The translations under genes and the position numbers were made by a program. Shown piece by piece: positions 1-9,194 of a DNA stretch of 64,000 bases; positions within the stretch are counted from its first letter, which is position 1; each line of letters begins with the position of its first letter. The stretch comes from Desulfosarcina sp. BuS5. Its GTDB lineage: Bacteria > Desulfobacterota > Desulfobacteria > Desulfobacterales > BuS5. The notes under the pieces were generated by a model that was not told the DNA's origin, did not search any database, and saw nothing but the letters and a program-made list of their open reading frames with translations. The stretch is taken from the NCBI RefSeq assembly GCF_028752835.1, contig NZ_CP087952.1, positions 3,594,501 through 3,658,500 on the forward strand, given 5' to 3'.

Positions 1-351
1 GCCTTGAGAAAGAGTAGTGTTAAAGAGAAAGGTGATGCAAGAATACTCGGCAGCGGAAAATTTGTATCAGAATTGATCAATCAGGCAGAAGAAAAAGTCA
101 AATATCAGCTGCCGGCCAAAAATTTACAAAACTGTATCAAGGAAGAAATAGAAAAGCTATGTAAACAGGAAAAGATAGAAGTTTCCATGCTTCGATCAGG
201 CAGTCGTCGAAGGCCCTTACCAAATATCAGAAAAGAGCTTACAGTAAAATTAGTAAATAAATATGGCGTCTCATTAGCCGAAACAGCAAGGCAGTTAGGC
301 GTGTCAACTTCGGGAATAGCCCAACTGTTGCGGAGAAATAAGAATGTATAA
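1..351 (+). CDS. C-terminal part of a REP-associated (Y1) transposase, 5' end outside window
   Basis: The frame is open to the left edge, so the TTG at position 4 is probably not the start; only the tail of a longer protein is seen. It contains a basic linker followed by a helix-turn-helix (around residues 80-110, VSLAETARQLGVSTSGIAQL). This layout resembles the DnaA-like C-terminal extension of long IS200-like Y1 / RAYT transposases in Desulfobacterota. The catalytic HUH domain would lie to the left. A separate short copy of the catalytic part occurs at 12029-12505. Family assignment rests on recall of the tail pattern. Confidence 0.5.
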   Translation, partial: ALRKSSVKEKGDARILGSGKFVSELINQAEEKVKYQLPAKNLQNCIKEEIEKLCKQEKIEVSMLRSGSRRRPLPNIRKELTVKLVNKYGVSLAETARQLGVSTSGIAQLLRRNKNV

Positions 352-434
352 TTTTTCAACAACGTTTTCCTATCTTCTGTTTTCGTATCATGCAAACGAT
401 GAAAACGTCCAGTATCTTGCAGTAAAATTTTCAC

Positions 435-1745
435 TCAGCTATTACTTCCCCGCGTAGCTGAAAAGGCAAAATACAACGGCATAAACACGATTTTTTTTTC
501 TATTGGTTCAGCATAAGGCCGCATTGAAAACACAATGCCTTTTGGAGAGTTTTTATACTTTTCCAGGAAGAGATGCAGGCTTTTCAACCTGCCGGAAGCT
601 CCGCTTTTTACTTCTACAGGATGTATTCTGCCGTCAATAACTGCCACGTAATCCACTTCTGCCGAACTGCTCTTTGCCCGTCTCGACCAGTAATAAAGAT
701 TCTCTTTCTGAGATAATGCCATTTCCTGTCCGACAAACTGTTCCGCCACAGCTCCGCGATAGATGTTGAGCAAATCCGCTTTCCTGTATTCAACCTTTAC
801 CGGCATGCCAGTAAGATGTCTCATAAGACCAATATCAACCATCAGCGTTTTAAAAATCTTTGCAGAGGCAGCAGCCCCCAAAGGCAGTCCGGACGGATCA
901 ACCGAAGGGACTTTCCTGATAACGTTTGCAAGGCAGAGCAAGTTAAAGGCTTTTTTCAGAGTTGGATTTGAGTAACTATCGGCAAGCCTGGAATACTTTA
1001 TCTGTTGTCCAACACTTTGCGCTACTGTTGTAAGCACAGCATTGAGACAATATTTATCGGCTTGCGGACTATATTTCGAGAAGTCCAGCCGATAGGTATC
1101 GCAGATCTCCGCCTGCACCTCGAAAGATTCCCGTATTGACCCGGTTTCAACATAAGCGAGTATGCTTTCGGGCATCCCGCCTACAAAAAAATACCGGCGG
1201 AGTTCTTCACAAAGAAATTCATGAATTGTTTGCGAAACAGTTCGTGGAGAGCCAAGAACGATATTTGAAGCTTCATTATTGCCGGTTGCCTGAAGATATT
1301 CGGCAAAACACAAGGGGTGAAGTCTGGAAAATTGTACTCTGCCTACCGGAAAAGAAATATTCTTCATGGCAAATTCAAGTAGCGAACCGGCTGCAATCAC
1401 ATGCAGATCAGGCAATTCCTCATAGAAATAGCGAAGAGCCGTAATCGCCCTTGGGCAAGCCTGGATTTCGTCAATAAAAAGAAGCGTTTTGCCTGAAACT
1501 ATCTTCTGCTGCAACACGATTTCTAAATCCGCACAAATACGTTTCGGGTGCAGATTGCCCTCAAAAATGCGATGCCAGTCCGGATTACGTTCCAGATCCA
1601 CAATTGCAAGGGCCTCAAAGTAATCTTTCCCGAACTGTCTCACAGAATAAGTTTTTCCGACCTGTCTGGCGCCACGGACAATGAGAGGTTTTCGGCGCCC
1701 GGCTTTTTTCCATTTTTTGAGTTCCTGATCAATAAATCGCTTCAC
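435..1745 (-). CDS. ATP-binding protein, AAA + DUF4143 type
   Basis: A 436-residue protein of the large family of accessory AAA ATPases carrying a DUF4143 C-terminal domain; cellular role unknown. Visible are Walker A GARQVGKT (about residues 25-32), Walker B LLFIDEIQ, and the sensor segment AAGSLLEFA. Near the C-terminus EVDYVAV followed by HPVEVKSG matches a PD-(D/E)xK nuclease-like core. The ATG at 1745 precedes the family-typical start MKRFIDQELKKW. It stands alone beside palindromic repeats. Related but distinct ATPases lie at 2901-4163 and 37152-38933, a sign of accessory DNA. Confidence 0.8.
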   Translation of the reverse strand: MKRFIDQELKKWKKAGRRKPLIVRGARQVGKTYSVRQFGKDYFEALAIVDLERNPDWHRIFEGNLHPKRICADLEIVLQQKIVSGKTLLFIDEIQACPRAITALRYFYEELPDLHVIAAGSLLEFAMKNISFPVGRVQFSRLHPLCFAEYLQATGNNEASNIVLGSPRTVSQTIHEFLCEELRRYFFVGGMPESILAYVETGSIRESFEVQAEICDTYRLDFSKYSPQADKYCLNAVLTTVAQSVGQQIKYSRLADSYSNPTLKKAFNLLCLANVIRKVPSVDPSGLPLGAAASAKIFKTLMVDIGLMRHLTGMPVKVEYRKADLLNIYRGAVAEQFVGQEMALSQKENLYYWSRRAKSSSAEVDYVAVIDGRIHPVEVKSGASGRLKSLHLFLEKYKNSPKGIVFSMRPYAEPIEKKIVFMPLYFAFSATRGSNS

Positions 1746-1913
1746 AATTCAATACCAACATAGACCTGCTTAGAGCTTTATTTAAAACACAAGGTTAAAT
1801 TATGGTTTATCTTTTAAAAAAGCAAGGGTTTTATTGAAAAATTATTATCATGGCCAAGCCGGTATGGGGAAAGAAGTCAAATCAATGAATTTTTAACCCG
1901 GATGGAAAGATTC

Positions 1914-2039
1914 CGATGCATCCTGCCTGGCTGCGTTACGAAAGCGTAGAAATATCTTGATATTCCTACGCTTTACGTGCCTTGCCAGCCAGGCGCCTCA
2001 ACACTTAAAATTGCTAACTTATTTTTGTGCGAACCCTAA
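1914..2039. repeat. Partial copy of long palindromic repeat (family R4)
   Basis: The gap 1746-2126 holds no gene. Its right half (1914-2039) is nearly identical to 4318-4439. It contains an imperfect hairpin built from CCTGGCTGCG / CCAGCCAGG arms and an inner AAAGCGTAGAAATATC / GATATTCCTACGCTTT pair. The left outer arm of the other copy is missing, so this is a truncated copy. Nothing else is recognised in 1746-1913 or 2040-2126. Confidence 0.8.
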
Positions 2040-2126
2040 CCGCTGGAATTATAATCAGTGATCCTTCCCCCTAATTCCCTGGACATCCCACATTCCTCGC
2101 CCTTAATGGGTAGCACCCGTTGCCTC

Positions 2127-2357
2127 CTATATGGTGGCTGTTTTGTTCAATCTCTCCGCCAGCCAAATTTTAATAATGGATTGCCGAGGGACGCCAAGAC
2201 GTTTAGCTTCTTTATCTAAAGACTGAATCATCCATATAGGAAAATCGACATTAACCCTTTTTTGCTCCTGGTTCAGCCGTCTTGCTTTTGAGAAGTCAAA
2301 ATTCTTTAAAATACTTTTTCCTTCATCAAACTTTTTATCTAATTCTTCAGCTTTCAT
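2127..2357 (-). CDS. brnA: BrnA-type antitoxin
   Basis: A 76-residue antitoxin of the BrnA / CopG-like family, which neutralises BrnT and represses its own operon. The C-terminal half has the ribbon-helix-helix pattern RVNVDFPIWMIQSLDKEAKR followed by LGVPRQSIIKIWL. The ATG at 2357 is chosen because upstream in-frame codons lie inside brnT. It overlaps the last 11 bases of brnT, so translation is coupled. The order toxin then antitoxin is normal for this family. Confidence 0.82.
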   Translation of the reverse strand: MKAEELDKKFDEGKSILKNFDFSKARRLNQEQKRVNVDFPIWMIQSLDKEAKRLGVPRQSIIKIWLAERLNKTATI

Positions 2358-2607
2358 AAAGCTCAATCTCCTCATCTCTGGCACGCCGTGCTGAGATAAT
2401 TCGAATATTATTATTTCGATAAGTGGTAATCCCAGCCCAGTGCTTTTCGCCTATTTTACCAATGACCAAGAAGCGCGATTCATCGATTGTTTTTGCTGGG
2501 ATCTCCAATAAATCAACATCATTCAAAAGCTCTTGAGCCTCAACAAAATCAATCCCATGCTTGATTTTGTTAGTATCCGATTTTTTCTGGTCAAATTCAA
2601 AGCTCAT
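2347..2607 (-). CDS. brnT: BrnT family ribonuclease toxin
   Basis: An 86-residue RelE-fold ribonuclease of the BrnT family. Family features are the N-terminal FEFDQKKSDTNKIKHGIDF, the central VIGKIG and the terminal IRIISARRARDEE. The ATG at 2607 is preferred over one at 2625 because the -10 box covers 2617-2622, so the upstream ATG would not be transcribed; the message would then be almost leaderless. All conserved blocks are present, so the toxin looks functional. Confidence 0.85.
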   Translation of the reverse strand: MSFEFDQKKSDTNKIKHGIDFVEAQELLNDVDLLEIPAKTIDESRFLVIGKIGEKHWAGITTYRNNNIRIISARRARDEEIELYES

Positions 2608-2608
2608 G

Positions 2609-2644
2609 GTATAATTATTATACATATTTGGTATATATTATCAA
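2609..2644 (-). promoter_or_regulatory. brnTA promoter with palindromic operator
   Basis: On the minus strand TTGATA (2639-2644), a 16-base spacer and TATAAT (2617-2622) form a near-consensus sigma-70 promoter. The -10 box lies inside a perfect 7+1+7 palindrome, GTATAATTATTATAC (2609-2623). This is the expected geometry for autorepression by the BrnA-BrnT complex; repressor binding itself is inferred. Confidence 0.65.
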
Positions 2645-2680
2645 CTGGAATGTCACCGGCACTCTGAAACTGGGGAAGAG

Positions 2681-2893
2681 GGGAGGAGACGTCCATAAGT
2701 AAGAAACTCAAGTCTTCAACAAAGTTATTTAGTATCCTATTCAAATTTCGGGGTAAACGCTGTTTAATCTTAAAAATTAAATTATGAGCATTAATAAAAA
2801 CAGTAAGTTATAATAATATTTATTGATATCATAAAATTCTACCCCGGAATTTGAATAGGATACGTTATTTACTTATTTATGGACGTCCCCGCC
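2681..2893. repeat. Nested inverted-repeat element
   Basis: Two concentric inverted repeats fill the space between brnT and the next ATPase. The outer arms carry GACGTCCATAAGTAA (left) and TTATGGACGTCC (right). The inner arms, 2732-2755 and 2840-2863, are about 24 bp with few mismatches (GTATCCTATTCAAATTTC). The GGGACGTCC-like tips recur at 4229-4240. Such tips resemble REP sequences found near RAYT transposases; that link is inference. Confidence 0.65.
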
Positions 2894-2900
2894 TACCCCC

Positions 2901-4163
2901 TTATAAAACAAACAACAACCTGTCATATCCGGCAATATATTCGTTCAGTCCTTTTTTTAGCAGAACTCCAGGCTGGTTGACAACTTGCACTATCGGGAAA
3001 TCCACGCCATAATTATGCCGTAGTTGTATAAGCTGGGGTGGAATATTTTTGGACATGATTTTGGATTCAACAGCAAGAATCGGTTTTTTATTTAAAAAAA
3101 GTATGAAATTAATTTCTTTTTTATCATATGTCTTTAAGTAGTGAAGTTTGACTTCAGGCCAGCCCCTGTCGCTTAAACTTACAACAAAACGATACAACGA
3201 AGTTGCAATCATGTTTTCAAATCTGCTGCCTTCATTACCTGCATAAATCCAGTTTAAAAAATACCACTTGGGCTCTTTTCTGATAGTACGCTGAAATTTG
3301 GCGGAATGGGGACGAAGGGGCCAGAGAAGATACAGCTTTTGCAAAGCAAGCAGCCAGTTTTTTACTGTTGAATGATTGGCTTCCAAATCTCCTGCCAGAC
3401 TTCTGAGAGAAAGAGGTGAGCCAATTCTATCGGGCAAAAGTTCAACAAGGTGTGAAACACGGTCAAGTTCACGAATACCGGAAAGATCCCTCAAATCTTC
3501 CCTTATAAGCAATGAGATATAATCTCTGTGCCATTTCCGGGAACGCTGCATCGATCCTGATATAAGAGGAGCCGGAAAAGGACCGAATGTAAGATAGGCC
3601 CCAGCGATATCCTTAAAAACCGGTGATGTTCCTGAAAGCTTTTTGCTAAAGGCAGCGGCAGGATCCTTCCAGTCTTCTTCTTCATGCAGCCATGGAAATG
3701 AAGCGCCTGTTATCTGTGCCCATTCTCTAAACGAAAAAGGAAAAAGATTAACAAGAGTATAACGTCCGGCAAGAGAATCCCCGCTCCTTCTGAAAAGATC
3801 AAGACGAGCGCTGCCGGTGACAATTATATTTATGGCTTGATTGAATTCATCGAAAAGCCCTTTCAGAATATTTTTCCACCTGGTCAGCTTATGTATTTCA
3901 TCTAAAACCACATACGGCTTTTTTATTTCAAGCCTGGATGCTTCTTTTATAATAAAATCGGGATCATTACGGTATCTTCTTCTTATTTTTTCAACGTCCA
4001 AGTTAAAATAAAGGGAAGAACACTTTTTTTCATCAAGAAACTTGCGGGTCAGAGAGGTTTTTCCACACTGGCGAGCGCCGGCGATAAAAAGCATGGCTCC
4101 GCCAAGCCATTCACCGGAAAAAGCAAAATCAGAAACCTCTCTGCTTATAAATTTAGATACCAT
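2901..4163 (-). CDS. ATP-binding protein, AAA + DUF4143 type (second)
   Basis: About 420 residues starting at the ATG at 4163 (MVSKFISREV), which fits the family better than an upstream ATG at 4199. Walker A is GARQCGKT, Walker B YVVLDEIHKL, and the sensor segment GSARLDLFRRSGDSLAGRY is diagnostic of this family. The C-terminal EINFILF and ILAVESKIM segments match a PD-(D/E)xK-like core. Function unknown; it may be a membrane-less accessory or defence ATPase. It diverges from the ATPase at 435-1745 in sequence, so the two are not a recent duplication. Confidence 0.8.
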   Translation of the reverse strand: MVSKFISREVSDFAFSGEWLGGAMLFIAGARQCGKTSLTRKFLDEKKCSSLYFNLDVEKIRRRYRNDPDFIIKEASRLEIKKPYVVLDEIHKLTRWKNILKGLFDEFNQAINIIVTGSARLDLFRRSGDSLAGRYTLVNLFPFSFREWAQITGASFPWLHEEEDWKDPAAAFSKKLSGTSPVFKDIAGAYLTFGPFPAPLISGSMQRSRKWHRDYISLLIREDLRDLSGIRELDRVSHLVELLPDRIGSPLSLRSLAGDLEANHSTVKNWLLALQKLYLLWPLRPHSAKFQRTIRKEPKWYFLNWIYAGNEGSRFENMIATSLYRFVVSLSDRGWPEVKLHYLKTYDKKEINFILFLNKKPILAVESKIMSKNIPPQLIQLRHNYGVDFPIVQVVNQPGVLLKKGLNEYIAGYDRLLFVL

Positions 4164-4280
4164 GCAAGCCAAATTAAGCCAAATATTGATATAGGTCAAG
4201 CCATTTTAATTTGGGACGGGATGAGGGACGTCCCCCTAATTTTTGTCAAATGTGTAGGTCTGACCCCTTTATTTACCCTA

Positions 4281-4439
4281 AGGGCTCGCGCAAAAATAAC
4301 TTTACATTTTAAGCGTCGATGCATCCCGCCTGGCTGCGTTACGAAAGCGTAGAAATATCTTGATATTCCTACGCTTTCGCGCCTTGCCAGCCAGGCGCCT
4401 CAACACTTAAAATTGCTAATTTATTTTTGTGCGAACCCT
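4281..4439. repeat. Full-length palindromic element (family R4), invading the uvrA 3' end
   Basis: Almost the whole 159 bp folds on itself. The left end AGGGCTCGCGCAAAAATAA pairs with the reverse complement of the right end, and the pairing continues through CGCCTGGCTG / CAGCCAGGCG to the inner GAAAGCGTAGAAATATC arms. A second, left-truncated copy is at 1914-2039. The right end supplies the last codons and the TAA stop of uvrA at 4421. Confidence 0.8.
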
Positions 4440-7249
4440 AAGGCTTTTTTCAAGTACTTCCCGGTATAGGATTCATTGACCATGACTATATCTTCAGGCG
4501 TGCCGCAAGCAACAATATATCCTCCTTCATCACCGCCTTCGGGGCCAAGATCTATTATATAATCAGCGGTTTTAATTACATCCAGATTGTGCTCGATCAC
4601 AATAATTGTATTTCCTGATTCAACTAACCTGTTAAGCACATTTAAAAGCTTTTTTATATCATCTATGTGAAGACCTGTTGTCGGTTCGTCAAGAATATAA
4701 ACTGTTCTGCCGGTGCCTCTTTTGCTGAGTTCTTTTGATAGTTTAACACGCTGGGCTTCGCCTCCGGAAAGGGTTGTGGCAGGCTGGCCGATGTGTATAT
4801 ATCCAAGTCCCACATCAACCAGGGTTTCAAGTTTCAGACTGATGGTCTTTATGCTTTTAAAAAAATTCAATGCCTGGTTAACAGTCATATCAAGTATTTC
4901 GGAAATATTTTTCCCTTTGTACCGGATTTCAAGGGTTTCCCGGTTATACCTTTTCCCATGGCAAACATCGCAGGCAACATAAACATCCGGCAAAAAATGC
5001 ATTTCTATCTTGATAATACCGTCACCCTTGCATGCTTCGCACCGTCCGCCTTTTACATTAAAACTGAAACGTCCGGGCTTGTATCCCCGCATTCTTGACT
5101 CTGGTGTTTTGGAAAAAAGTTCCCTTATAAAAGTAAAAGCCCCTGTATATGTTCCAGGGTTGGAGCGGGGGGTTCTGCCTATGGGAGACTGATCTATATT
5201 GACAACTTTGTCCACATGTTCAAGGCCGAAAACTTCAGTGTGGGGAGCAGCAGGAATCCTTGCGTAATAAAGTTTCCGGGCAAGAATATTATTAAGAGTT
5301 TCAAGGAGAAGAGTCGATTTGCCTGAACCTGATACTCCTGTTATACAAATAAAACATCCAAGAGGAAATTCAGTATCAATATTTTTGAGATTATTACCTG
5401 ATGCGCCGTTTATTATAAGTTTTTGGCCGTTGCCGGTACGACGTTCGGCAGGAATTTTTATAAATTGTTTTCCTGAAAGATAGCGGCCTGTTAATGAATT
5501 ATCGTCCTGCAGCAACTCTTCAGCAGTTCCTGCAAAAACCACCTCACCGCCTTTTATGCCTGCGCCCGGTCCCATATCTATGACATAATCCGCAGCGAGG
5601 ATTGTCTCTTCATCATGCTCCACGACAAGAACCGTATTGCCAAGATCGCGCATCCTGGCAAGTGTTTGTAAGAGTCTCTGATTATCTCTCTGATGCAGCC
5701 CTATGCTTGGTTCATCAAGCACATAAAGGACCCCGGTCAATTTTGAACCTATCTGGGTTGCCAGGCGGATTCTCTGGCTTTCACCTCCTGAAAGAGTCGA
5801 TGCCGACCTGTCCAGGGTCAAATAAGAGAGTCCTACATTTTTCAGAAATCCCAGACGCTCGATTATTTCTTTTAAAATCCGCCTGGCTATTACTTCCTGT
5901 TTGGCTGTCAGCCTGAGATTTTTAAAAAAAGAATAAGCTTTTTCCACTGAAAGCGCAGTAATATCCGATATGGTAAAGTCTGCCAACTTTACAGATCTGG
6001 AAATCCGGTTTAATCTTTCACCCCCGCATTCAGGGCAGGGCCGAAAATTCATATATCGTTTTACTTCCTCTCTTGATTGATATGAATCCGTTTCAAGATA
6101 TATGCGCTCTATTCGCGGTATAATACCTTCGAATGTTTTTTTGTAGGTGAAACGACGATTATTACGTTCAAAGTAAAAACTTATCTGTTCATCTTTAGAC
6201 CCGTAAAGAAGTACCTCTTTAAAAGAATCGGGAAGATCCTTATAAGGCGTGTAGATATCGACGCCGTAATGGCCGGTAAGAGCATCCAGGAATTCGATAA
6301 AGTGGACTGAATTCCTGTTGGCCCATAAATCTACGGCACCCTCTCTTAAAGAAAGAGCCTGATTCGGTATGACAAGATCAGGATCAAATTCCGTTGTGGT
6401 GCCGAGGCCGTCGCATTTGGGGCAGGCGCCAAGGGGAGAATTAAATGAAAAAGCGGCCGGAGTAAATTCCGGGTAACTAATGTTGCATTTAATGCAGGCT
6501 GCTTTTTCACTGAACAGCATCGGTTTAGCATTGAGAACATCTATAGTTACAAGGCCGCCGGATTGGGCCAGGGCCAGTTCAAGCGAATCGGTCAGGCGGT
6601 TTATTATACTTTCTTTTAGAACAAGGCGATCCACAACAACATCTATAAAATGCTTCTTGTTCTTATTCAGCTTACCTACCTCTTCGATTTCCAATATTTT
6701 TCCATCGATGCGAACCCTTGCAAAACCCTCTTTTTTAAGCTGTTGAACAAGCTTTTCATGGGAGCCTTTCCGTCCGGAAACCAAAGGCGCCATAATAATT
6801 ATCCTGGTTCTTTCAGGCAGTGACATTATACGGTCTATAAGCTGATCCAGAGTTTGGGAAGTAATCGGCATCCCGCATTTATAACAGTGGGGAATACCGA
6901 TTCTGGAAAAAAGAAGCCGAAGATAATCGTAAATTTCGGTAACCGTCCCCACCGTCGATCTGGGGTTGTGACTAGCGGTTTTCTGTTCTATGGCAATTGC
7001 CGGAGAGAGCCCCTCTATCATTTCAACGTCCGGCTTGTCGAGCCGCTCGAGGAATTGACGGGCGTAAGTTGAAAGGGATTCCACATACCTGCGCTGTCCT
7101 TCAGCGTAAAGAGTGTCGAATGCCAGGGTTGATTTGCCTGAGCCGGACAAGCCTGTCACCACTATCAGCTTGTTACGCGGCATTTCTACATCAATATTTT
7201 TCAGGTTGTGCTGTTTAGCGCCCCTGATAATTATTTTTTCTGATTCCAT
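4421..7249 (-). CDS. uvrA: Excinuclease ABC subunit A
   Basis: UvrA, 942 residues, the damage-recognition ATPase of nucleotide excision repair, acting as a dimer with UvrB. It has two ABC modules: Walker A GLSGSGKS near residue 33 and GVSGSGKS in the second half, with signatures [12 protein letters not shown] and [12 protein letters not shown]. Zinc-finger cysteine pairs are visible at CIKC...CPKC and at CEAC...CDVC. The ATG at 7249 starts [11 protein letters not shown], typical of the family. It follows moaC by 5 bp. The extreme C-terminus (LGFAQK) and stop codon are encoded by an invading palindromic repeat. Confidence 0.97.
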   Translation of the reverse strand: MESEKIIIRGAKQHNLKNIDVEMPRNKLIVVTGLSGSGKSTLAFDTLYAEGQRRYVESLSTYARQFLERLDKPDVEMIEGLSPAIAIEQKTASHNPRSTVGTVTEIYDYLRLLFSRIGIPHCYKCGMPITSQTLDQLIDRIMSLPERTRIIIMAPLVSGRKGSHEKLVQQLKKEGFARVRIDGKILEIEEVGKLNKNKKHFIDVVVDRLVLKESIINRLTDSLELALAQSGGLVTIDVLNAKPMLFSEKAACIKCNISYPEFTPAAFSFNSPLGACPKCDGLGTTTEFDPDLVIPNQALSLREGAVDLWANRNSVHFIEFLDALTGHYGVDIYTPYKDLPDSFKEVLLYGSKDEQISFYFERNNRRFTYKKTFEGIIPRIERIYLETDSYQSREEVKRYMNFRPCPECGGERLNRISRSVKLADFTISDITALSVEKAYSFFKNLRLTAKQEVIARRILKEIIERLGFLKNVGLSYLTLDRSASTLSGGESQRIRLATQIGSKLTGVLYVLDEPSIGLHQRDNQRLLQTLARMRDLGNTVLVVEHDEETILAADYVIDMGPGAGIKGGEVVFAGTAEELLQDDNSLTGRYLSGKQFIKIPAERRTGNGQKLIINGASGNNLKNIDTEFPLGCFICITGVSGSGKSTLLLETLNNILARKLYYARIPAAPHTEVFGLEHVDKVVNIDQSPIGRTPRSNPGTYTGAFTFIRELFSKTPESRMRGYKPGRFSFNVKGGRCEACKGDGIIKIEMHFLPDVYVACDVCHGKRYNRETLEIRYKGKNISEILDMTVNQALNFFKSIKTISLKLETLVDVGLGYIHIGQPATTLSGGEAQRVKLSKELSKRGTGRTVYILDEPTTGLHIDDIKKLLNVLNRLVESGNTIIVIEHNLDVIKTADYIIDLGPEGGDEGGYIVACGTPEDIVMVNESYTGKYLKKALGFAQK

Positions 7250-7254
7250 GTTAT

Positions 7255-7737
7255 TTACGGGGTGGGTCTGACAAATTTTCCGCTTTTACCGCCTGATTTT
7301 TCCAGAAGTAATATATCGGAAATAGTCATCTTTCTGTCGTAGGATTTACACATATCGTAAATTGTTAAAGCGGCAACGGAAACAGCGGTCAGGGCCTCCA
7401 TCTCCACCCCGGTCTGACCTGTAACCCGCGCCAAAGCTTCTATCCTGATTGAATTTATTGCTTTATCAGGACAAAAATCGACCGAAACATGTGAAATTAA
7501 CAGGGGATGACACATGGGTATAAGTTCGCTGGTCTTTTTTGCGGCCATAATACCGGCAATCCTGGCCGTTTCAAGAACATTCCCCTTTTTTACAGACTGA
7601 TCGCGTATCTTTTCAAATGTCTCCGGATTCATAGAAACCACTCCCTGCGCAACGGCAACGCGCTGGCTATGCTCCTTATCCGTAACATCGACCATTCTGA
7701 CACGGCCTTCTTTATCTATATGGGTAAATTCAGGCAA
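7255..7737 (-). CDS. moaC: Cyclic pyranopterin monophosphate synthase MoaC
   Basis: MoaC, 160 residues, converts the GTP-derived cyclic intermediate to cyclic pyranopterin monophosphate in molybdenum-cofactor synthesis. Conserved blocks are [30 protein letters not shown] and [20 protein letters not shown]. The start is taken as the TTG at 7737 (LPEFTHID), because GAGGAGG lies 6 nt upstream and the length then equals the family norm; the frame stays open further upstream without a better start. It probably forms an operon with uvrA. Confidence 0.93.
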   Translation of the reverse strand: MPEFTHIDKEGRVRMVDVTDKEHSQRVAVAQGVVSMNPETFEKIRDQSVKKGNVLETARIAGIMAAKKTSELIPMCHPLLISHVSVDFCPDKAINSIRIEALARVTGQTGVEMEALTAVSVAALTIYDMCKSYDRKMTISDILLLEKSGGKSGKFVRPTP

Positions 7738-7932
7738 ATGTCGCCTCCTCGCTAAAAAACGTGGACGAAATCTATAGTTGAATTTTTTAAGATAACATAT
7801 ATTATTGTTATTCGCCACTGGTTTTCAGGGGGAAATACGGAACGTCTGTTTTGCCCGGGTATTTGGTTTTGCTAAAAATGACACCTATTATTTTATAAAC
7901 CCGTCCTCGTTCCCGGGCTCTGCTGTATCCGC

Positions 7933-8142
7933 TATAGACCGTCACATAAATAATTTCACTGCGTTATCAGTCGGAGATATACGATTATAGCACGTTTCGG
8001 AAGTCTTGATACTGGTTATGCAAATTTTTGGCAGTAAACATGCGTCACAAGTTGCTTTCTACGAGTATCAAGATTTACGGGACACGCTATAGTATTATCT
8101 CCTCGCTCTATCCTTGTGAAATGAATTATGTGACAGTCTATA
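7933..8142. repeat. MITE-like element, family R1 copy A, with an inner nested palindrome
   Basis: The gap between moaC and abiEi holds this 210-bp element. Its ends are 27-bp inverted repeats (7933-7959, TATAGACCGTCACATAA; 8116-8142, TTATGTGACAGTCTATA; 24 of 27 positions pair). Inside lies a second inverted repeat, 7986-8091, with TATAGC tips and TCTTGATACT arms. Ends abut TA on both sides, as with Tc1/mariner-IS630 elements; that class is inferred. Copies B and C are at 18268-18344 and 27766-27890. Confidence 0.75.
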
Positions 8143-8156
8143 TACTGAATCAATGC

Positions 8157-8198
8157 TTGACGTACAACCAGTAAGTTCGTAAAATAATAACATACTGG
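8157..8198 (+). promoter_or_regulatory. abiE promoter and inverted-repeat operator
   Basis: TTGACG (8157-8162), a 17-bp spacer and TAAAAT (8180-8185) form a sigma-70 promoter. CCAGTA (8168-8173) and TACTGG (8193-8198) are an inverted repeat flanking the -10 box and start point, ending in the GGAGG ribosome-binding site. AbiEi antitoxins are known to repress through inverted repeats in their promoters; use of this repeat is inferred. Confidence 0.55.
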
Positions 8199-8209
8199 AG
8201 GTATTTGTA

Positions 8210-8836
8210 ATGCTCCCCGCCCTGAGAAATTTGTCTTTAATTGAAGAATTTGATTATAATTTTATTAAGCATGCGCTTTATAAATACAAGAATCCACGTA
8301 TCAAGATAAATGATCTTCTGAAAAAAGGTAAAATCATACGCGTCAAAAAAGGGCTTTACGTATTTGGCCCTGAACTGGCGCGCGAACCTTATTCAAAGGA
8401 AACACTTGCTAATCTGATTTACGGCCCTTCATATATTTCACTTGAGTATGCTCTTTCTTTTTACGATCTTATTCCTGAACGTGTAGAAATAATTACCAAT
8501 GTGACAAACAAAAGAAATAAATCTTTTAATACACCCATCGGCATTTTCTCCTACAGATATATAAACCCTTCAATTTACTCTTATGGCATTACTCTTTGTG
8601 ATGTTGACAAATATCATTCAATCTTAATAGCCACCAGGGAAAAGGCGCTTTCAGACATTCTCTATTTTTTGGATAAGATGACCGATGAATCTCAAATAGA
8701 AAAATATCTGTCTGAAAATTTGAGATTAGACATGGAAGCTCTTACAGATTTGAATCTGGGGAAAGTTGAAAAGCTGGGCGGCCTCTATGGACATAATGTA
8801 AATCTTTTTTATCATTTTTTGAAGGAAATGAAATGA
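8210..8836 (+). CDS. AbiEi-type antitoxin / transcriptional repressor
   Basis: A 208-residue type IV antitoxin of the AbiEi family. The N-terminal winged-helix region (LLKKGKIIRVKKGLYVF) and the following PSYISLEYALSFYDLIPE block are characteristic. The family represses its operon and counteracts the nucleotidyltransferase toxin AbiEii. ATG at 8210 has GGAGG 10 nt upstream. Its stop overlaps the toxin ATG (ATGA). The antitoxin appears intact while its toxin is broken. Confidence 0.85.
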   Translation: MLPALRNLSLIEEFDYNFIKHALYKYKNPRIKINDLLKKGKIIRVKKGLYVFGPELAREPYSKETLANLIYGPSYISLEYALSFYDLIPERVEIITNVTNKRNKSFNTPIGIFSYRYINPSIYSYGITLCDVDKYHSILIATREKALSDILYFLDKMTDESQIEKYLSENLRLDMEALTDLNLGKVEKLGGLYGHNVNLFYHFLKEMK

Positions 8837-9114
8837 ATGATGCAGTAGGTATAATGCTTGATCGGTATAATTGCAAAAGCATAAATGACTATGAAAATGC
8901 GCTAAAGGAGATTATCCAGGAAATAGCCCTGCTTGGCCTCTGGCGATCAAAATTTTTTGAGAAAGCCGCTTTTTATGGGGGATCTGCATTAAGAATATTA
9001 TATGGTCTTGATCGATTTTCTGAAGTTCTTGATTTTTCGCTTCTTAAAAAAGATGAGGATTTTTCGCTGACTAAGGTACTCCCCATTGTCAAGACAAAAA
9101 ACAAGGTTTTTTAA
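8833..9114 (+). pseudogene. AbiEii nucleotidyltransferase toxin, truncated and catalytically damaged
   Basis: Only the first about 80 codons of a normally roughly 250-300-residue toxin remain. The nucleotidyltransferase block FYGGSALRILYG is present, but the family SEDLDF motif reads SEVLDF: codon 9025-9027 is GTT where GAT is expected, removing the first catalytic aspartate. From about 9077 the frame runs into sequence resembling an IS3-type left end (ACTCCCC...TTTAAGGTG, as at 11045-11085 in reverse) and stops. The toxin is therefore inactive on two counts. Confidence 0.8.
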
Positions 9115-9194
9115 GGTGCGCTTTTGAGCTATAAATAATCCTGAAAATTAAAAAAATAATAGTAAATAAAAAAAATATGTTTCTGTTTATCATA

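Noticed and set aside
6346-6746. Open frames antisense to uvrA and other core genes
   Set aside because: They lack ribosome-binding sites and family features and overlap strongly conserved genes; treated as shadows.
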